64,000 nucleotides of DNA from Anadara kagoshimensis. Taxonomy: Eukaryota; Mollusca; Bivalvia; Arcoida; Arcidae. Location: assembly GCA_021292105.1 (NCBI GenBank), contig CM037870.1:64750515-64814514 (forward strand), written 5' to 3'. Shown piece by piece: positions 34,761 through 44,879 of the stretch. Position 1 is the first letter of the stretch. The number at the start of each line of letters is the position of its first letter. A program made the translations under genes and the position numbers. The notes beneath the pieces were generated by a model, which was given only the letters and a program-made list of their open reading frames with translations, was not told the DNA's origin and searched no databases.

Positions 34761-35843
34761 ATGAACGCAAAAATCATCTTGATAATGGTAATAGTTACCA
34801 TGTGTAGTCTACAAACAGCACTTGTGTCAGGTAAATAGATTTTATTATAACAAACAAATTTGGCTTGTCTGTTTGACCTTTATTAGAATATTCATATATA
34901 TGATCCTCTCAATACATGAGAAGTGTCAGGGTTTCCAAAAACAATAACCATGTTTCCCATGGTAGACTAAGTTCCCTATACATAAATATACTGGTCCAAA
35001 TTATAGGCCAAGACAGCCGGTCAATGTTGTTTGCATAATTATTCGCTGAATTAGGCATCCATATTGTTCTTATTCACCCATGTATCTACAGTGTTGTACA
35101 TATCAGGCCTGTCGAAAGTTTAGCACAACGCTTAAGAATTAGTGCTAAATCGGCAGTTCGTCTCGGTCCCTTTTTAACAATATATCCCGATCAATCGGTA
35201 GGTTTTAGGTTACTGGCAATCCATATATCGGTCATTTGGCAGTCAAGCATCGATTTTTATTCGTTAGATTAGTGTTAAATTTTCAACAGATATGGACTAT
35301 ATTTTGTGCTATTATAGTGTGTATTTTGCGCAGTTTTTCCGTGAAGGTTCGATATTTTATACAATTATGTTTAGGGATAATTTTTGGTTCCTGATAATGC
35401 AATATTCAATTGGTTACATGTACATGTACTGTTATTATTTTTATTTATTAGTCTGAAATAACGCCAACAAATGGTGGCGGTAAATTAGATAGAGGTCGTC
35501 AGTTAAGAGTTCCCAGTGAAAACCACACCAACCTTCGGCAATCGATCTAACAAACTTTGTCATATTAGGATCTTCTCGAGCGGAAATCGAACCAAGGCGG
35601 TAAGAGGCGCCATGAGCCTTAAGCGTGCGCTTCAGACCACTCGGCCACCCACCCACCCCCATAAATCGAGGCTTTATTTTATATGTATCGTCATTGATTA
35701 CAGGTACATGGTATAACAACAACTGTTACTGTCAACCTCAAGGATGGAAATGTGATATTGGATCATTTCCGAGTAACCCACAAAAATGTTTTGGTTGTAA
35801 ATGGTTGGATACATGCTGCTGTTACGGAGGAGGAGGCTACTAA
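34761..35843 (+). CDS. Gene 3: secreted eight-cysteine peptide, 69 aa
   Basis: Exon 1 (34761-34830) encodes a signal peptide starting MNAKIILIMV with SLQTALVSG at its end, and closes in phase 1 at TCAG|GTAAAT. Exon 2 begins at 35704 after TTGATTACAG and ends with TAA at 35841-35843. The mature peptide of about 45 residues has the framework C-X-C-X6-C-X11-C-X2-C-X5-CCC, begins TWYNNNCYC and ends YGGGGY. It has 3 tryptophans and is nearly neutral, unlike the basic genes 1, 4 and 5. FPSNPQKC aligns with ASHPRRC and PSHPQRC in genes 4 and 5, which makes paralogy secure. Intron 1 (34831-35703) contains MITE C, MITE A and SINE insertions. The donor after the stop is TACG|GTTAGT at 35848. Function unknown; an effector or antimicrobial peptide is an inference. 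Confidence 0.82.
34851..35036. mobile_element. MITE family C copy 3, in intron 1 of gene 3
   Basis: TTGGCTTGTCTGTTTGACCT at left and GCCGGTCAATGTTGTTTG at right. The interior CATATATACTGG-like segment matches the copies at 11.7 and 12.5 kb. It is more diverged. Confidence 0.6.
35098..35293. mobile_element. MITE family A copy, in intron 1 of gene 3
   Basis: CAGGCCTGTCGAAAGTTTAG at left and GTGTTAAATTTTCAACAG at right. Confidence 0.65.
35481..35665 (-). mobile_element. SINE with tRNA-Leu-like head, in intron 1 of gene 3
   Basis: On the - strand: GGTGGCCGAGTGGTCTGAAG, then GGTTCGATTTCC (B box) after a long variable arm, and a body with GCCGAAGGTTGGTGTGG. It ends about 40 bp before the exon 2 acceptor of gene 3. 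Confidence 0.7.
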
Positions 35844-36206
35844 TACGGTTAGTATTTACTGTAATAGTACTGATTTTAGCGGGTTACTAATTTTAGCGAT
35901 TTTCGCGATAATAGAGTGACACTAATTTAAATCACCGATCAAACATTTTTCTTATTAAATTTCTTGGTTAAATTTCACCGCTCCTTGTAACAACATTTTG
36001 TAGTGTTGTGAATTCGTGGTTTTTCATTGATGGTTGGTTTATAAATATGACATATAACTCCGTGGCTCAGAATATTCACGAACACAATTAACTTTCTGAA
36101 AATAAGAAAATCAATAATTTTATATTTAGTATATCTTACAATTCTATTGAGATATGTCATTTAGCTTGATAATAAAATTATTCTCTTTTGTTGTTTTTTT
36201 TTTCAG

Positions 36207-36290
36207 GTCCAGTTTCACGATGACAGACAGGCTACAGGCTATATATAGTTTTGTCTAATTAATAAAATAATATAAATATAGACTATTGTA
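36207..36290 (+). other. Gene 3 exon 3 (3' UTR)
   Basis: The acceptor TTTTTTTTTTCAG ends at 36206. AATAAA lies at 36261-36266. Confidence 0.6.
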
Positions 36291-36320
36291 TCTTTATACT
36301 AAATAAGAACAAATTAGAAA

Positions 36321-36633
36321 GCTTGATTGAACGCGGTTTTACGTCCTAGTCAAGAATATTTCACTTATATCGAGACGTCATCAACCATAGGTGAAGTGGC
36401 TGATTTTTTTAACCTTTGCCGTGCGTCCTAAGAGCAATGTGCAGGTAGTGTTCTTTAGCGTGCCACGCCTGCTGTGACACGGGACATCGGTTTTTAATGT
36501 CTCTTCATGACTTCCAAATGCCAATTGCTTTGCCAAAGAACAGCCACTACCTATTTTCAAGTCTTGGTCAGTCTGGATTTGAACCAATGACCTACCACAT
36601 TCGAGCACTCTTTCTCTGAGCTACGATAATGTA
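36321..36633 (-). mobile_element. tRNA-derived SINE
   Basis: On the - strand: head TATCGTAGCTCAGAGAAAG, body TCTTTGGCAAAGCAATTGG, ATATCGAGACGTCATC in inverse, and a decayed tail. Near full length. Confidence 0.7.
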
Positions 36634-36675
36634 ACATTATACTGCGATGTCGGAACTATATTTTTTAATAAATAA

Positions 36676-37040
36676 CATACAGTGCAGACATGTCAAAAAG
36701 TTAACACTAATGTAGCGAATTATTGCCAAATCGACAAGTCATCTCAGCACATCATTAGCTACAGTACAGACATGTCAAAAAGTTTACATTAAGGTAGCGA
36801 ATTATTGCCTGATCGACAGCTCATCTCAGCCCCTTGTTAGCTACAGTACAGACATGTCAAAAAGTTAACATTAAGGTAGCGAATTATTGCCTGATCGACA
36901 GCCCCTCGTTAGCTATATATCTTAACGTTAGCTATAGCTACTACCTATCTCTCGGTAGCTTTTCTGTCACTAGCTATCGATGTCTTGGCCACCTGACAGC
37001 CCAACTTAAACTCCTTTTCGTTGGTACAGAATTAATTATA
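36676..37040. mobile_element. MITE family A with its left end triplicated
   Basis: TACAGTRCAGACATGTCAAA starts at 36678, 36760 and 36842, an exact 82-bp step. The interior (TCTCGGTAGCTTTTCTGTCA) follows only the third copy. The right end is decayed. Confidence 0.7.
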
Positions 37041-37199
37041 AGCTTAAGACATACAAAATACCACACCTGTTCAATTTATAAGGTAACACTTTTGATTTAC
37101 AAATCATTTTTAATAATTCAGATTTCACTGTAATAACGTGTATTTGTGCATCGTGGCAGTTATATACAATTCTACAACGGTTTTCTCATTTCAAAAGTG

Positions 37200-37700
37200 T
37201 CTTAATTATGTAGCTTCTTCCATTATTTATCCCACGCCTTTCGAAGAAATCGGGAGGGGATTATATTTGAGTTTCCGTCCGTCCAAAATTATTGTCTGCG
37301 CTAATTCACAAAAACTACTTCGCACTTTTTCACGAAACTTTGATAGAAGGTGCGCATATCGTTAATCCAAATTGGTTTGTTCATTTTTCTGAGAGTTATG
37401 ACCCTTTGATTAAAAAAATCTAAATAAAATAAATTTCTAAAACGCATGACTGGAGCCAAAATCAGATTTGACATTTGGCTTCTCTATAGTCTTAAACTAA
37501 TAATTGATTCATTTTGTATTTCCGAAAAAAATGGTTAACGCGTTTTTGCGTTAAATTTTAACAAAATAGGTTTCGGATAGAGTTGGTTTGCTGATTTTTT
37601 CTGGTAGTTATTGCCCTTTGACTGAACAATCTAAAATCAAAAATGGTAAAATTTTCTAAAACCAGTGACATGAGCCAAAATCTATTGTGAACCGAAGGAT
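37200..37700. repeat. Two roughly 240-bp units of a dispersed repeat
   Basis: GTTATGACCCTTTGATTAAA and GTTATTGCCCTTTGACTGAA mark two diverged units, each preceded by a 'CGAAACTTT...GGTTTGTT/CTGATTTTT' block and followed by CTGGAGCCAAAATC or CATGAGCCAAAATC. The type is common in lophotrochozoan DNA (from memory). Non-coding. Confidence 0.5.
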
Positions 37701-37839
37701 CCTAATTCACTGAACTTGCTTGTTTCCATACATTTTGATAGATCTTTTAAAACCAGATAAAATATATATATCTTTGTTTCGTAGATAACCGACTTTACGT
37801 TGCTTCAGACGTATGACTAGAGACTGAGTTCTGATGGAA

Positions 37840-38660
37840 CACCATACCATTTTCATGGCCATTAAATAATTTTGGAACATCTCTGTTAAGAAATGGTTTA
37901 AGTAATAGTCCGAATTAACTTTTGTTAATGATTCTCAGCGATGTTTTGCAATTAAAACTGACGCCAGCACAAAGCATAAATCCGGATGCAAAAGCATCAA
38001 GTTTAACGAACTTTTTATCGATCAAATTGATTTTCACGAGTGTCACATACTTTTCTACGGAGATAACTGACACCTACATGTATGTAAAACATGGCCTCGT
38101 CTGTAGTAACATAGTTTTTCCATTTGTCTTAATTTAAATGGAGATAGATATAAAGGCATCGCCATATTCGGGCACGTCGTTTCTTTATTTGTGCATCATT
38201 GAGTTTATGGACTAGACGCTTCTATTGAGCAGACGACTTATAATTATATTTACAGTTCCCATGGAAACATCATATTTAATAGCGAAGGGGGATAAATTCA
38301 ATTTATCATGTTTTTCCGATGAAATAAGGGTAGCTGCTGAAAAACTGTTGTTTTTTTTTTAACTTTTAACCTAATTTCTGGTTGATATTGCGAGAAATGC
38401 CTTTTCGATATTAATCCGGTACACAGAAGCAATTGAAATATTACGAAAATATAGCCCATATCTTTTACTTGCTTTACAATCTTTCTGTGGCTCATGTTTA
38501 ACTTCACAATGCTTTCCACGTCTTAGATTTACGTCGAACCATTTTCAAATGTATTGCAAAAAGTGTTTCTACTCGTACACTTGGTCATATAAAGTTGTTT
38601 TGTACAGAATTCATAAGTGAAAAAGTAAGACAATCATGGGTGATATTTTACGTTATATAA
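37840..38660 (-). pseudogene. IS630/Tc1-mariner-like transposase relic, copy 2
   Basis: On the - strand I read KLNDAQIKKRRARIW...KWKNYVTTDEAMFYI with one internal stop. In an adjacent piece there is FVKLDAFASGFMLCAGVS followed by FNCKTSLRI. These are the regions around the first catalytic Asp and the next conserved strand of IS630/Tc1-mariner transposases. It aligns with copy 1 (1780-2760) on the same strand. It ends about 290 bp before the gene 4 TATA box. Confidence 0.6.
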
Positions 38661-38951
38661 TTTTTTCTCCTTTCTATTGATGACATGATTATGTAATGTA
38701 TACGTAATGCATCATAAACAGAAAAAATGCATAAAATCACTTCACTTCCTTGAGGGTTTGACTCATATGATGTTAATTTTTTAATTTTTAAATTCTCCTA
38801 ACAATTCAATCAAATTAAACAACAAAAATAAACAAAGAAAAAACTCAAAATAACTTAATGCCAGAACATAGTCTACATCCGCCTTTAACATTGCAAATAA
38901 AAAAGTGCAGTGTAGCATTTATTGTACACAAAATACACCTGTCGATGCAGG

Positions 38952-38958
38952 TATATAA
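38952..38958 (+). promoter_or_regulatory. TATA box of gene 4
   Basis: TATATAA lies 63 bp before the ATG at 39015. ATTGTACACA lies 31 bp upstream of it and resembles ATTGTACATA upstream of the gene 3 TATA box. Confidence 0.7.
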
Positions 38959-39014
38959 TCCGGTCTCATGGTCTACCTGAGTATTCCACTGCGGCCCAGG
39001 CACTGTGCTACAAC

Positions 39015-40365
39015 ATGAACTCCAAAGCTATCTTTCTTTTGGTTCTTATAGGCATATTTTGCCTCCAAACAGCCACTGTAACAGGTAGGTTTCATTCGTA
39101 TTCGTTGTGTTTTATTTTCGTTGTACTACAACAAACATTTTGTTTGGTGGTGAATTCGTGATTACCTTATGTAAATTGTAATATATGCCATTTCATTGAT
39201 TTCTGATTTTGAGGGTCAGGATGCCGATAAACGGACAGACAAACAAACAAACAAAAATAATAATAGAAATAATAAAAATAAATAAATAAAAACCGATAAT
39301 GGGAATACAGGAAAGTTTATGATTTTGCGTATAATGTTACCGTTTAATGTATTTTTGTAATACTAGTATTCCGTTGATCTCTGATTTCGTTGATTATGAT
39401 GCCGACGGTCTGCGAAAATAGTAAACTTGGGCTTCACGAAAATAAATGATTTTGCAGTATAATATTCGTGAGTATAGATTATTTGCCACATACAAGTGAC
39501 TTGAACCACACAAATGATTACCATTTTGGTATCATAATATTTACAATAAGAATTGACCTTCTTTAGATGAATCTGTTAAGTTTTCGTTGTCTTTAAATCA
39601 TTAAAGAATACGATGTGGGACATGTACATAGAGCGATTTAAAAAACAGTTTTAATAAAACAACATAATTACGTAAAAATTGTCCCTATTATACTTTCTTA
39701 CTGGATTGCATTAAACGTGATGTTATAATAAGAATACCCATGGTGATCATAAATAAATAAATAAATAACATTACCTGATGCGTGTGTTGTGCTTTCAATT
39801 TTTTTTCAATGTTATAATGTTCCTTTCTGACAAGATTAAAAACACAATTTCGTAACTATAGCAATGCTATCTTTGTTTTTTTCTCCATCTATCAATATAT
39901 GAATATTTTGATAAAACAGACTGTGTTTAATAATATTAATTTAATTGATCTTATCTGACCCTAAATACCTCGATGTTACTTTGAATGAGGCCCTTAGTCA
40001 GTCTTCCAATTTTTTGTAAAAAAAATGAAAGAAAAAACATTTTGTGGGAAGTATGAAAAGAAATTGTTTTAATCAAAGTTTAACGGAGGCATTTTCATTT
40101 ATTTATTTAAAATCATGCGAAATAAATTGATGGAAACACACTAAAGTTATAATTATTATAATAATTATTATCAGTATGGCGATATTGGTTAAAAGTTTAA
40201 TTATCTTTTTAAGGGTTCTCCAACTATGGTAGTAACAATTGTTTTTGTGTCCCAAAATGGAGACGTTGTCCATGGAATACGTGGGCCAGTCATCCACGCA
40301 GATGCTGGTGGAAATGTGAACGCAAGTGGCATCAGTGTTGTTGTAGAAGACATGGCCCATGGTAG
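39015..40365 (+). CDS. Gene 4: secreted cationic eight-cysteine Trp-rich peptide, 73 aa
   Basis: Exon 1 (39015-39084) encodes a signal peptide starting MNSKAIFLLV, nearly identical to gene 5, and closes in phase 1 at ACAG|GTAGGT. Exon 2 begins at 40214 (acceptor ATCTTTTTAAG) and ends with TAG at 40363-40365. The mature peptide of about 49 residues starts FSNYGSNN and then follows C-X-C-X6-C-X11-C-X3-C-X6-CCC, ending RRHGPW. It has 8 cysteines, 7 tryptophans and about 10 basic residues, so a net charge near +9. It aligns residue by residue with gene 5 (PW, SHP, RCWW, W..CCC). Intron 1 (39085-40213) is AT-rich with no clear elements. The donor after the stop, GATGG|GTAAGT at 40381, opens the 30-bp array. 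Function not recognised; antimicrobial-like composition is an inference. Confidence 0.82.
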
Positions 40366-40380
40366 ATAAAAAAATGATGG

Positions 40381-41362
40381 GTAAGTGATAGGTATTATTA
40401 AGACTGTGATAATTAAAAAGTGATGGGTATGTGGCAAAGACCATGATGACGTGACGGGAAAGTGATAGGTATTATCATGACTGTGATGATTACAAAGTGA
40501 TTGATACGTGACAAGGACAAAGTGATTGATACGTGACAAGGACAATGATGTCATGATTGATAAGGGTCATGCACCATGGTTACCTGACAGATAAGTGACA
40601 GGCAACATGGTTACGTGACGGATACGTGACATGCACCATTGTGATGTGATGAGTAAGTGATAGATACCATTATGACTGTGGCAATTAAAATGTAATGACC
40701 GTGGTGGTGTCATGGGTAACGGTGACATCCACCATAGTGACGCGTAAGAGACAGGCGCCTTGACGACGTGACAGGTAAGTGGCATGTAACATGGTGACGT
40801 GACGGGTAGGTTAAGTGGTAGAGTGACAAATACAATGGTGACATGATGGGTAAGTGACAGATACCATGGTGACGTGAGGGTTAAATGACAGGCACCACGG
40901 TGACGTGGTGGTTAAGTGAAATGCCCCTTGGTAAAGTGATTTATTTAAAAGTGACATGTAAGTGACATATATCATGGTGACATGATTGGTAAGTGACAGG
41001 TGCTATGGTGACGTGATGGTTAAATGACAGATACCATGGTGACATGATGGGTAATTGATATACAGCATGGTAAGTGATTTATTTAAAAGTGACGGGTAAG
41101 TGACAGATACCATGGTGACATGATGGGTAAGTGACAGGCACCATCGTGACAAGATGGATAAGTGACAAGCACCATGATGACGTGACTAGTAGGTGAAAAG
41201 AACCATGATGTAAAGGTGGATAAGTGACAAGCACCGAGGTGGCGAGTAAGTGACGGGACCCAGAGTGGTCGTGACGACTAAGTGGCAAGAACCATGGTGT
41301 CACGATTGATAAGTGACAAGCACCGAGGTGGCGAGTAAGTGACGGGACCCAGAGTGGTCGTG
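40381..41362. repeat. Degenerate roughly 30-bp array of donor-like units, intron 2 of gene 4
   Basis: Units such as ATGGGTAAGTGACAGGCACC ATGGTGACGTG recur with a loose 30-bp period directly from the exon 2 splice donor. At least ten carry a GTAAGTG core like the real donor at 40381 (for example about 40848, 40988, 41093 and 41126). A 90-bp block (AAGCACCGAGGTGGCGAGTA) is duplicated at about 41227 and 41318. Confidence 0.85.
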
Positions 41363-41750
41363 AATAAATAAAAATGACGAAAAAAAAATGAAGGCACCAT
41401 GTTGACCGTGTAATAGTGTTTCATGAAATGTTTAATGGCATAAAGAACTGTTTCATGTGCAAACTGAAAGCGCAGAGAATGTCATTTTGGATCCCCCTTA
41501 AAGCGTTACGCTCATCTTGATCGTGCCAGGCAGCAGAGCGAACAATGTCTCTACTTGAAAGCATTTAGGACGAGCATCTGAATATTTTGTTGGGTTATTT
41601 GACAGTTATTTGATTAAGTAATAAAACAGTTGTCATATGAATTTTCTCAATGAAATATTTGAAACATTTTATAATTTTTTTAACATTTCATAAAGAAAAT
41701 AAAAACAAATCTTACATTATTTCATGCGTGTTTTCAAACAATCAACGCAA
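41363..41750. other. No feature recognised in this part of gene 4 intron 2
   Basis: Unique-looking sequence between two minisatellites. Confidence 0.4.
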
Positions 41751-42205
41751 TTGTTCCTTTGGTATATCAGATGACCTGTAAAACTGTTACCCTCGGCCAA
41801 GCAGTCGTGTTCAAGTGTTCCTTTGGTATATCAGATGACCTGTAAAACTGTTACCTCGGCCAAGCAGTCGTGTTCAAGTGTTCCTTTGGTATATCAGATG
41901 ACCTGTAAAACTGTTACCCTCGGCCAAGCAGTCGTGTTCAAGTGTTCCTTTGGTATATCAGATGACCTGTAAAACTGTTACCCTCGGCCAAGCAGTCGTG
42001 TTCAAGTGTTCCTTTGGTATATCAGATGACCTGTAAAACTGTTACCCTCGGCCAAGCAGTCGTGTTCAAGTGTTCCTTTGGTATATCAGATGACCTGTAA
42101 AACTGTTACCCTCGGCCAAGCAGTCGTGTTCAAGTGTTCCTTTGGTATATCAGATGACCTGTAAAACTGTTACCCTCGGCCAAGCAGTCGTGTTCAAGTG
42201 TTCCA
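41751..42205. repeat. 64-bp minisatellite, 7 nearly identical copies
   Basis: The unit TGTTCCTTTGGTATATCAGA...CGGCCAAGCAGTCGTG repeats seven times. The only difference I noticed is one missing C in the second copy. Such uniformity points to a very recent expansion or to active homogenisation. Confidence 0.95.
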
Positions 42206-42397
42206 GAATTAAAAAGATTGCATTTAGTCTGCAAACATCAACTGTCTTATAACAATAACTTGTTTAGTATTATATCAGGTACAGATATCTGAAATTTAAC
42301 TCTTCTTGGAAATGATTCAGAATAATAGGTTATTTAAAATAATTATAAAATCTGTTTCCACAAAGCATTTCCCCTGAGATATTATTTATCCGTAAAC

Positions 42398-42720
42398 CAC
42401 AACTGTAGCTCAATTGGTAGAGTGTTCGCTTTTAATGTGAGAAGTCTTGGGATAGAACCTTGCAGGATTCTTGACCAGGACTTGAAAATAGACAGGGAAT
42501 TGTCTTATGCCTAACATTCTGCAGTTGGAAATGAAAGTATAAGGTACTTAGAAAGAGACCTTAAAAACCTAGGCCCATGTCACGAAGGCTTGGCACGTTA
42601 AAGCCCCCCCCCCCCCCCCTGGGGGGCGCACTACAAAGTACTCGTCTATAGCTGGTTGCGTCATGGTATTAGTGAAATAGCCTTAATTGGGACGTCCAAC
42701 CCTAATCAATCAATGAATTA
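42398..42720 (+). mobile_element. tRNA-derived SINE in intron 2 of gene 4
   Basis: Head AACTGTAGCTCAATTGGTAG, body GGCACGTTAAAGCC and a poly-C run, then GTATTAGTGAAATAGCC and an AATCAATCAAT tail. It ends about 45 bp before the exon 3 acceptor. Confidence 0.75.
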
Positions 42721-42763
42721 ATCAATAAATTATTAATTTGTTATTCATCTCTTTCTTTTTCAG

Positions 42764-42845
42764 ATACCGAAAAGAGTTGATTCAACCTGGTATCTTAAAA
42801 TTAAGTGTATTTGTTCACTAAATAAAATTTACCAAACACAGATGG
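42764..42845 (+). other. Gene 4 exon 3 (3' UTR)
   Basis: The acceptor CTTTCTTTTTCAG ends at 42763. AATAAA lies at 42821-42826. Confidence 0.65.
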
Positions 42846-42876
42846 ACATTTTAGTTTGTGTGTTATACCGAAAACT

Positions 42877-42957
42877 ACACAGGCCTGTCGAAAGATTAAC
42901 AATTAACAATGATCAACAATTCGTTAACTTAGTGTTCATCTTTCGACAGGGGTGTGA
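42877..42957. mobile_element. MITE family A, minimal 80-bp copy
   Basis: AGGCCTGTCGAAAGATTAAC at left and GTTCATCTTTCGACAGG at right, with only about 40 bp between. The ends are almost all that remains. Confidence 0.7.
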
Positions 42958-43154
42958 TTAGGTGACGTTTTGGGATAATGACGTCTGGAAATTCCATGCT
43001 GGATGCATCTGTTTCCACAAATTGTGAACGGTATTTATCGATGAGTTAAGTTTCTCTGCAAATATTTATTAGAATTCTCTAAATATCAATTCAAGATAAA
43101 TTATAAACTGCACTACCAAATAAAATGTGTCATTTTTCTCAGAAAATGGCGTGA

Positions 43155-43610
43155 TGTACAGTGCAGACCTGTCGAAAGTTTAACATTAAGTTAACTACTA
43201 ACTCGACAGCTGATGTCGTATATGTCGACAGCAGCTACAATCTCGACAGCTTTTCGATCAGTGCGGTAGCTCAGTTGGTAGAGTGCTCGCTCCGTAAGTG
43301 GGAGGTCGTTGGTTCGAACCCCGACCGGGTCTGACCCAAGACTTCAACGTGGGTAGTGACTGTTCTTTCGCCAACGAAGTGAAAGTCACGGTTCTTTCGG
43401 ATGGGAACTTAAAATAAACGAGGTCCCGTGTCTTGGTAGGCTTGGCACGATAAAGAACCCTGCTGTATAATGGCACCAGCGCAACAAACAGGCAAAATTT
43501 CTGCACCTTCGCCTATAGCTGGCGACGTCTCGATATAAGTGAAATATTCTTGACTGGGACGTTAAACACAATTTCTCAACTCAACTCGGCAGCTTTTCGA
43601 CCACTAGTCA
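43155..43610. mobile_element. MITE family A interrupted by a SINE
   Basis: TACAGTGCAGACCTGTCGAA opens the element. The interior CGACAGCTTTTCGATCA is followed by the SINE at 43260, and CGGCAGCTTTTCGACCA resumes after it. An (AC)n tract (about 43612-43660) then replaces the expected right end. Confidence 0.7.
43260..43578 (+). mobile_element. tRNA-derived SINE, best-preserved copy
   Basis: Head GTGCGGTAGCTCAGTTGGTA, B box GGTTCGAACCCC, body TTCTTTCGGATGGGAACTTA, CACCTTCGCCTATAGCTGG, ATATAAGTGAAATATTC, then the tail GTTAAACACAATTTCTCAAC and TCAACTC. The flanks CGACAGCTTTTCGATCA and CGGCAGCTTTTCGACCA look like a roughly 17-bp target duplication with two differences. The head is too diverged in its anticodon side to call a working tRNA gene. 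Confidence 0.85.
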
Positions 43611-43622
43611 CACACACACACA

Positions 43623-43662
<40 letters not shown>

Positions 43663-43884
43663 GTACAAAATAAAAAGAGAAGGATCAAATTTGAATTTTG
43701 TTAAAATTTGAAACAATTTACAATTGTAAACCAACAACGAGACGAAACGGTGTTTTGCACTGTGTTAAACCCATACGCTTTCAATAACTATTTTGGGCAC
43801 AGAACTATCTAGACTTTAAAGCTTTACACGCCAATAGAGGTTTTAACGTTAACACTATAAGCGTCGTCTATATAGATAATCCTA

Positions 43885-44143
43885 CCACTACTGAAGCTCA
43901 GTTGATAGTGTAAGCTTTGTTTTTTGGAGATCGTGATTTCGAACCAAGGCGGGCTTCTGAACAAGTCTTGAAAATAGACAGTGAAAAGCACTAGCCATTT
44001 GGGAATTGGTCTTTCGGAAGATACCCTAAAAAACAATACTCTGCAGAGGTAAGTTTTTTTGCAACGTCACCTATAGCTAATGATATCTCGATATAATGGG
44101 AATACCCTTGACTGGGACGTAAACGACCAATCAATCAATTTAT
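43885..44143 (+). mobile_element. SINE with internal deletion
   Basis: Head CTGAAGCTCAGTTGATAGTG, then GGTCTTTCGGAAGATACC, CGTCACCTATAGCTAATG, GACTGGGACGTAAACG and an AATCAATCAATT tail. Confidence 0.7.
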
Positions 44144-44261
44144 AGACAATACTATAGTAAAATAAGAAGCTGCATATTTCTATGTATACTAGATATTTAA
44201 AGTGGATTGATGAAGGTTTACGTACCAGTAAAGATTCATTCACTTATATCGAGGCGGTGAG

Positions 44262-44345
44262 TTCAATGATGGTGGGAGAAATCGATGTATCAGGAACAAA
44301 CACCACCTATCTTCGGCAAAGCGAAATGATAAATTTTCTGCCACT
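44262..44345 (-). mobile_element. SINE body fragment
   Basis: TCAATGATGGTGGGAGAAAT and CGGCAAAGCGAAATGATAAA resemble the 13640-13720 part of the class II SINE. Confidence 0.4.
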
Positions 44346-44395
44346 AATACACGTTTCTGTTTCGAATATAATTTTAACCTTGAGGGACAATGTGA

Positions 44396-44397
<2 letters not shown>

Positions 44398-44441
<44 letters not shown>
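44398..44441. repeat. (GT)n microsatellite
   Basis: About 21 GT dinucleotides without interruption. Confidence 0.95.
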
Positions 44442-44443
<2 letters not shown>

Positions 44444-44484
44444 TAGACCAATCGGCCAGCGACACCTCCCAAAAAGATTAATCC

Positions 44485-44730
44485 TTAGTCCGTAGTGACT
44501 TGGTAATCAGGACGTTTGTCCAATACGGTTTGCTGGAAAATTTGTTGTCTCCGGTATGCACAAAACATGATTACTCCAATATCCGCCAATCTGTCATTGT
44601 CGCAGATACAATAAGCACTAACCGAGCCTTCTTTACAACAGCGCATTTGTGAAGGGACTTGAAAAAGACAAAAGGTTAATGTATCTGCACAGTTTTTACA
44701 AGCCCATTCGAAAGCAATTTTCAGAAGCAA
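44485..44730 (-). CDS. Cysteine-containing ORF, 81 codons, possibly an exon
   Basis: The - strand frame reads ...FEWACKNCADTLTFCL... RCCKEGSVSAYCICDND ...IMFCAYRRQQIFQQ. The spacing CxxC ... CCKE ... C resembles the zinc-module-like cytoplasmic domain of P2X7 receptors that also occurs in many invertebrate proteins. The match is by eye and weak. A possible acceptor (CACTAACAAG) precedes it. No promoter or partner exon was found, so it may be chance or a relic of a captured exon. Confidence 0.2.
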   Translation of the reverse strand: MLLKIAFEWACKNCADTLTFCLFQVPSQMRCCKEGSVSAYCICDNDRLADIGVIMFCAYRRQQIFQQTVLDKRPDYQVTTD

Positions 44731-44879
44731 CTTGTTAGTGAAACTTTTTTTTGATTGGTTGATACAATTAGAAGTTTAGACAAAATAAAATCTAGCTGTA
44801 ATAAGAACTTTACTGATCTTCAAAATGGCAGCTTAAATTCCTGAGTATCTTAAAATAAACAAAATTATTACAGTATCAA

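Noticed and set aside
43260-43335. A tRNA gene
   Set aside because: A and B boxes are present but the cloverleaf is incomplete and the sequence continues into a SINE body repeated many times in the window.
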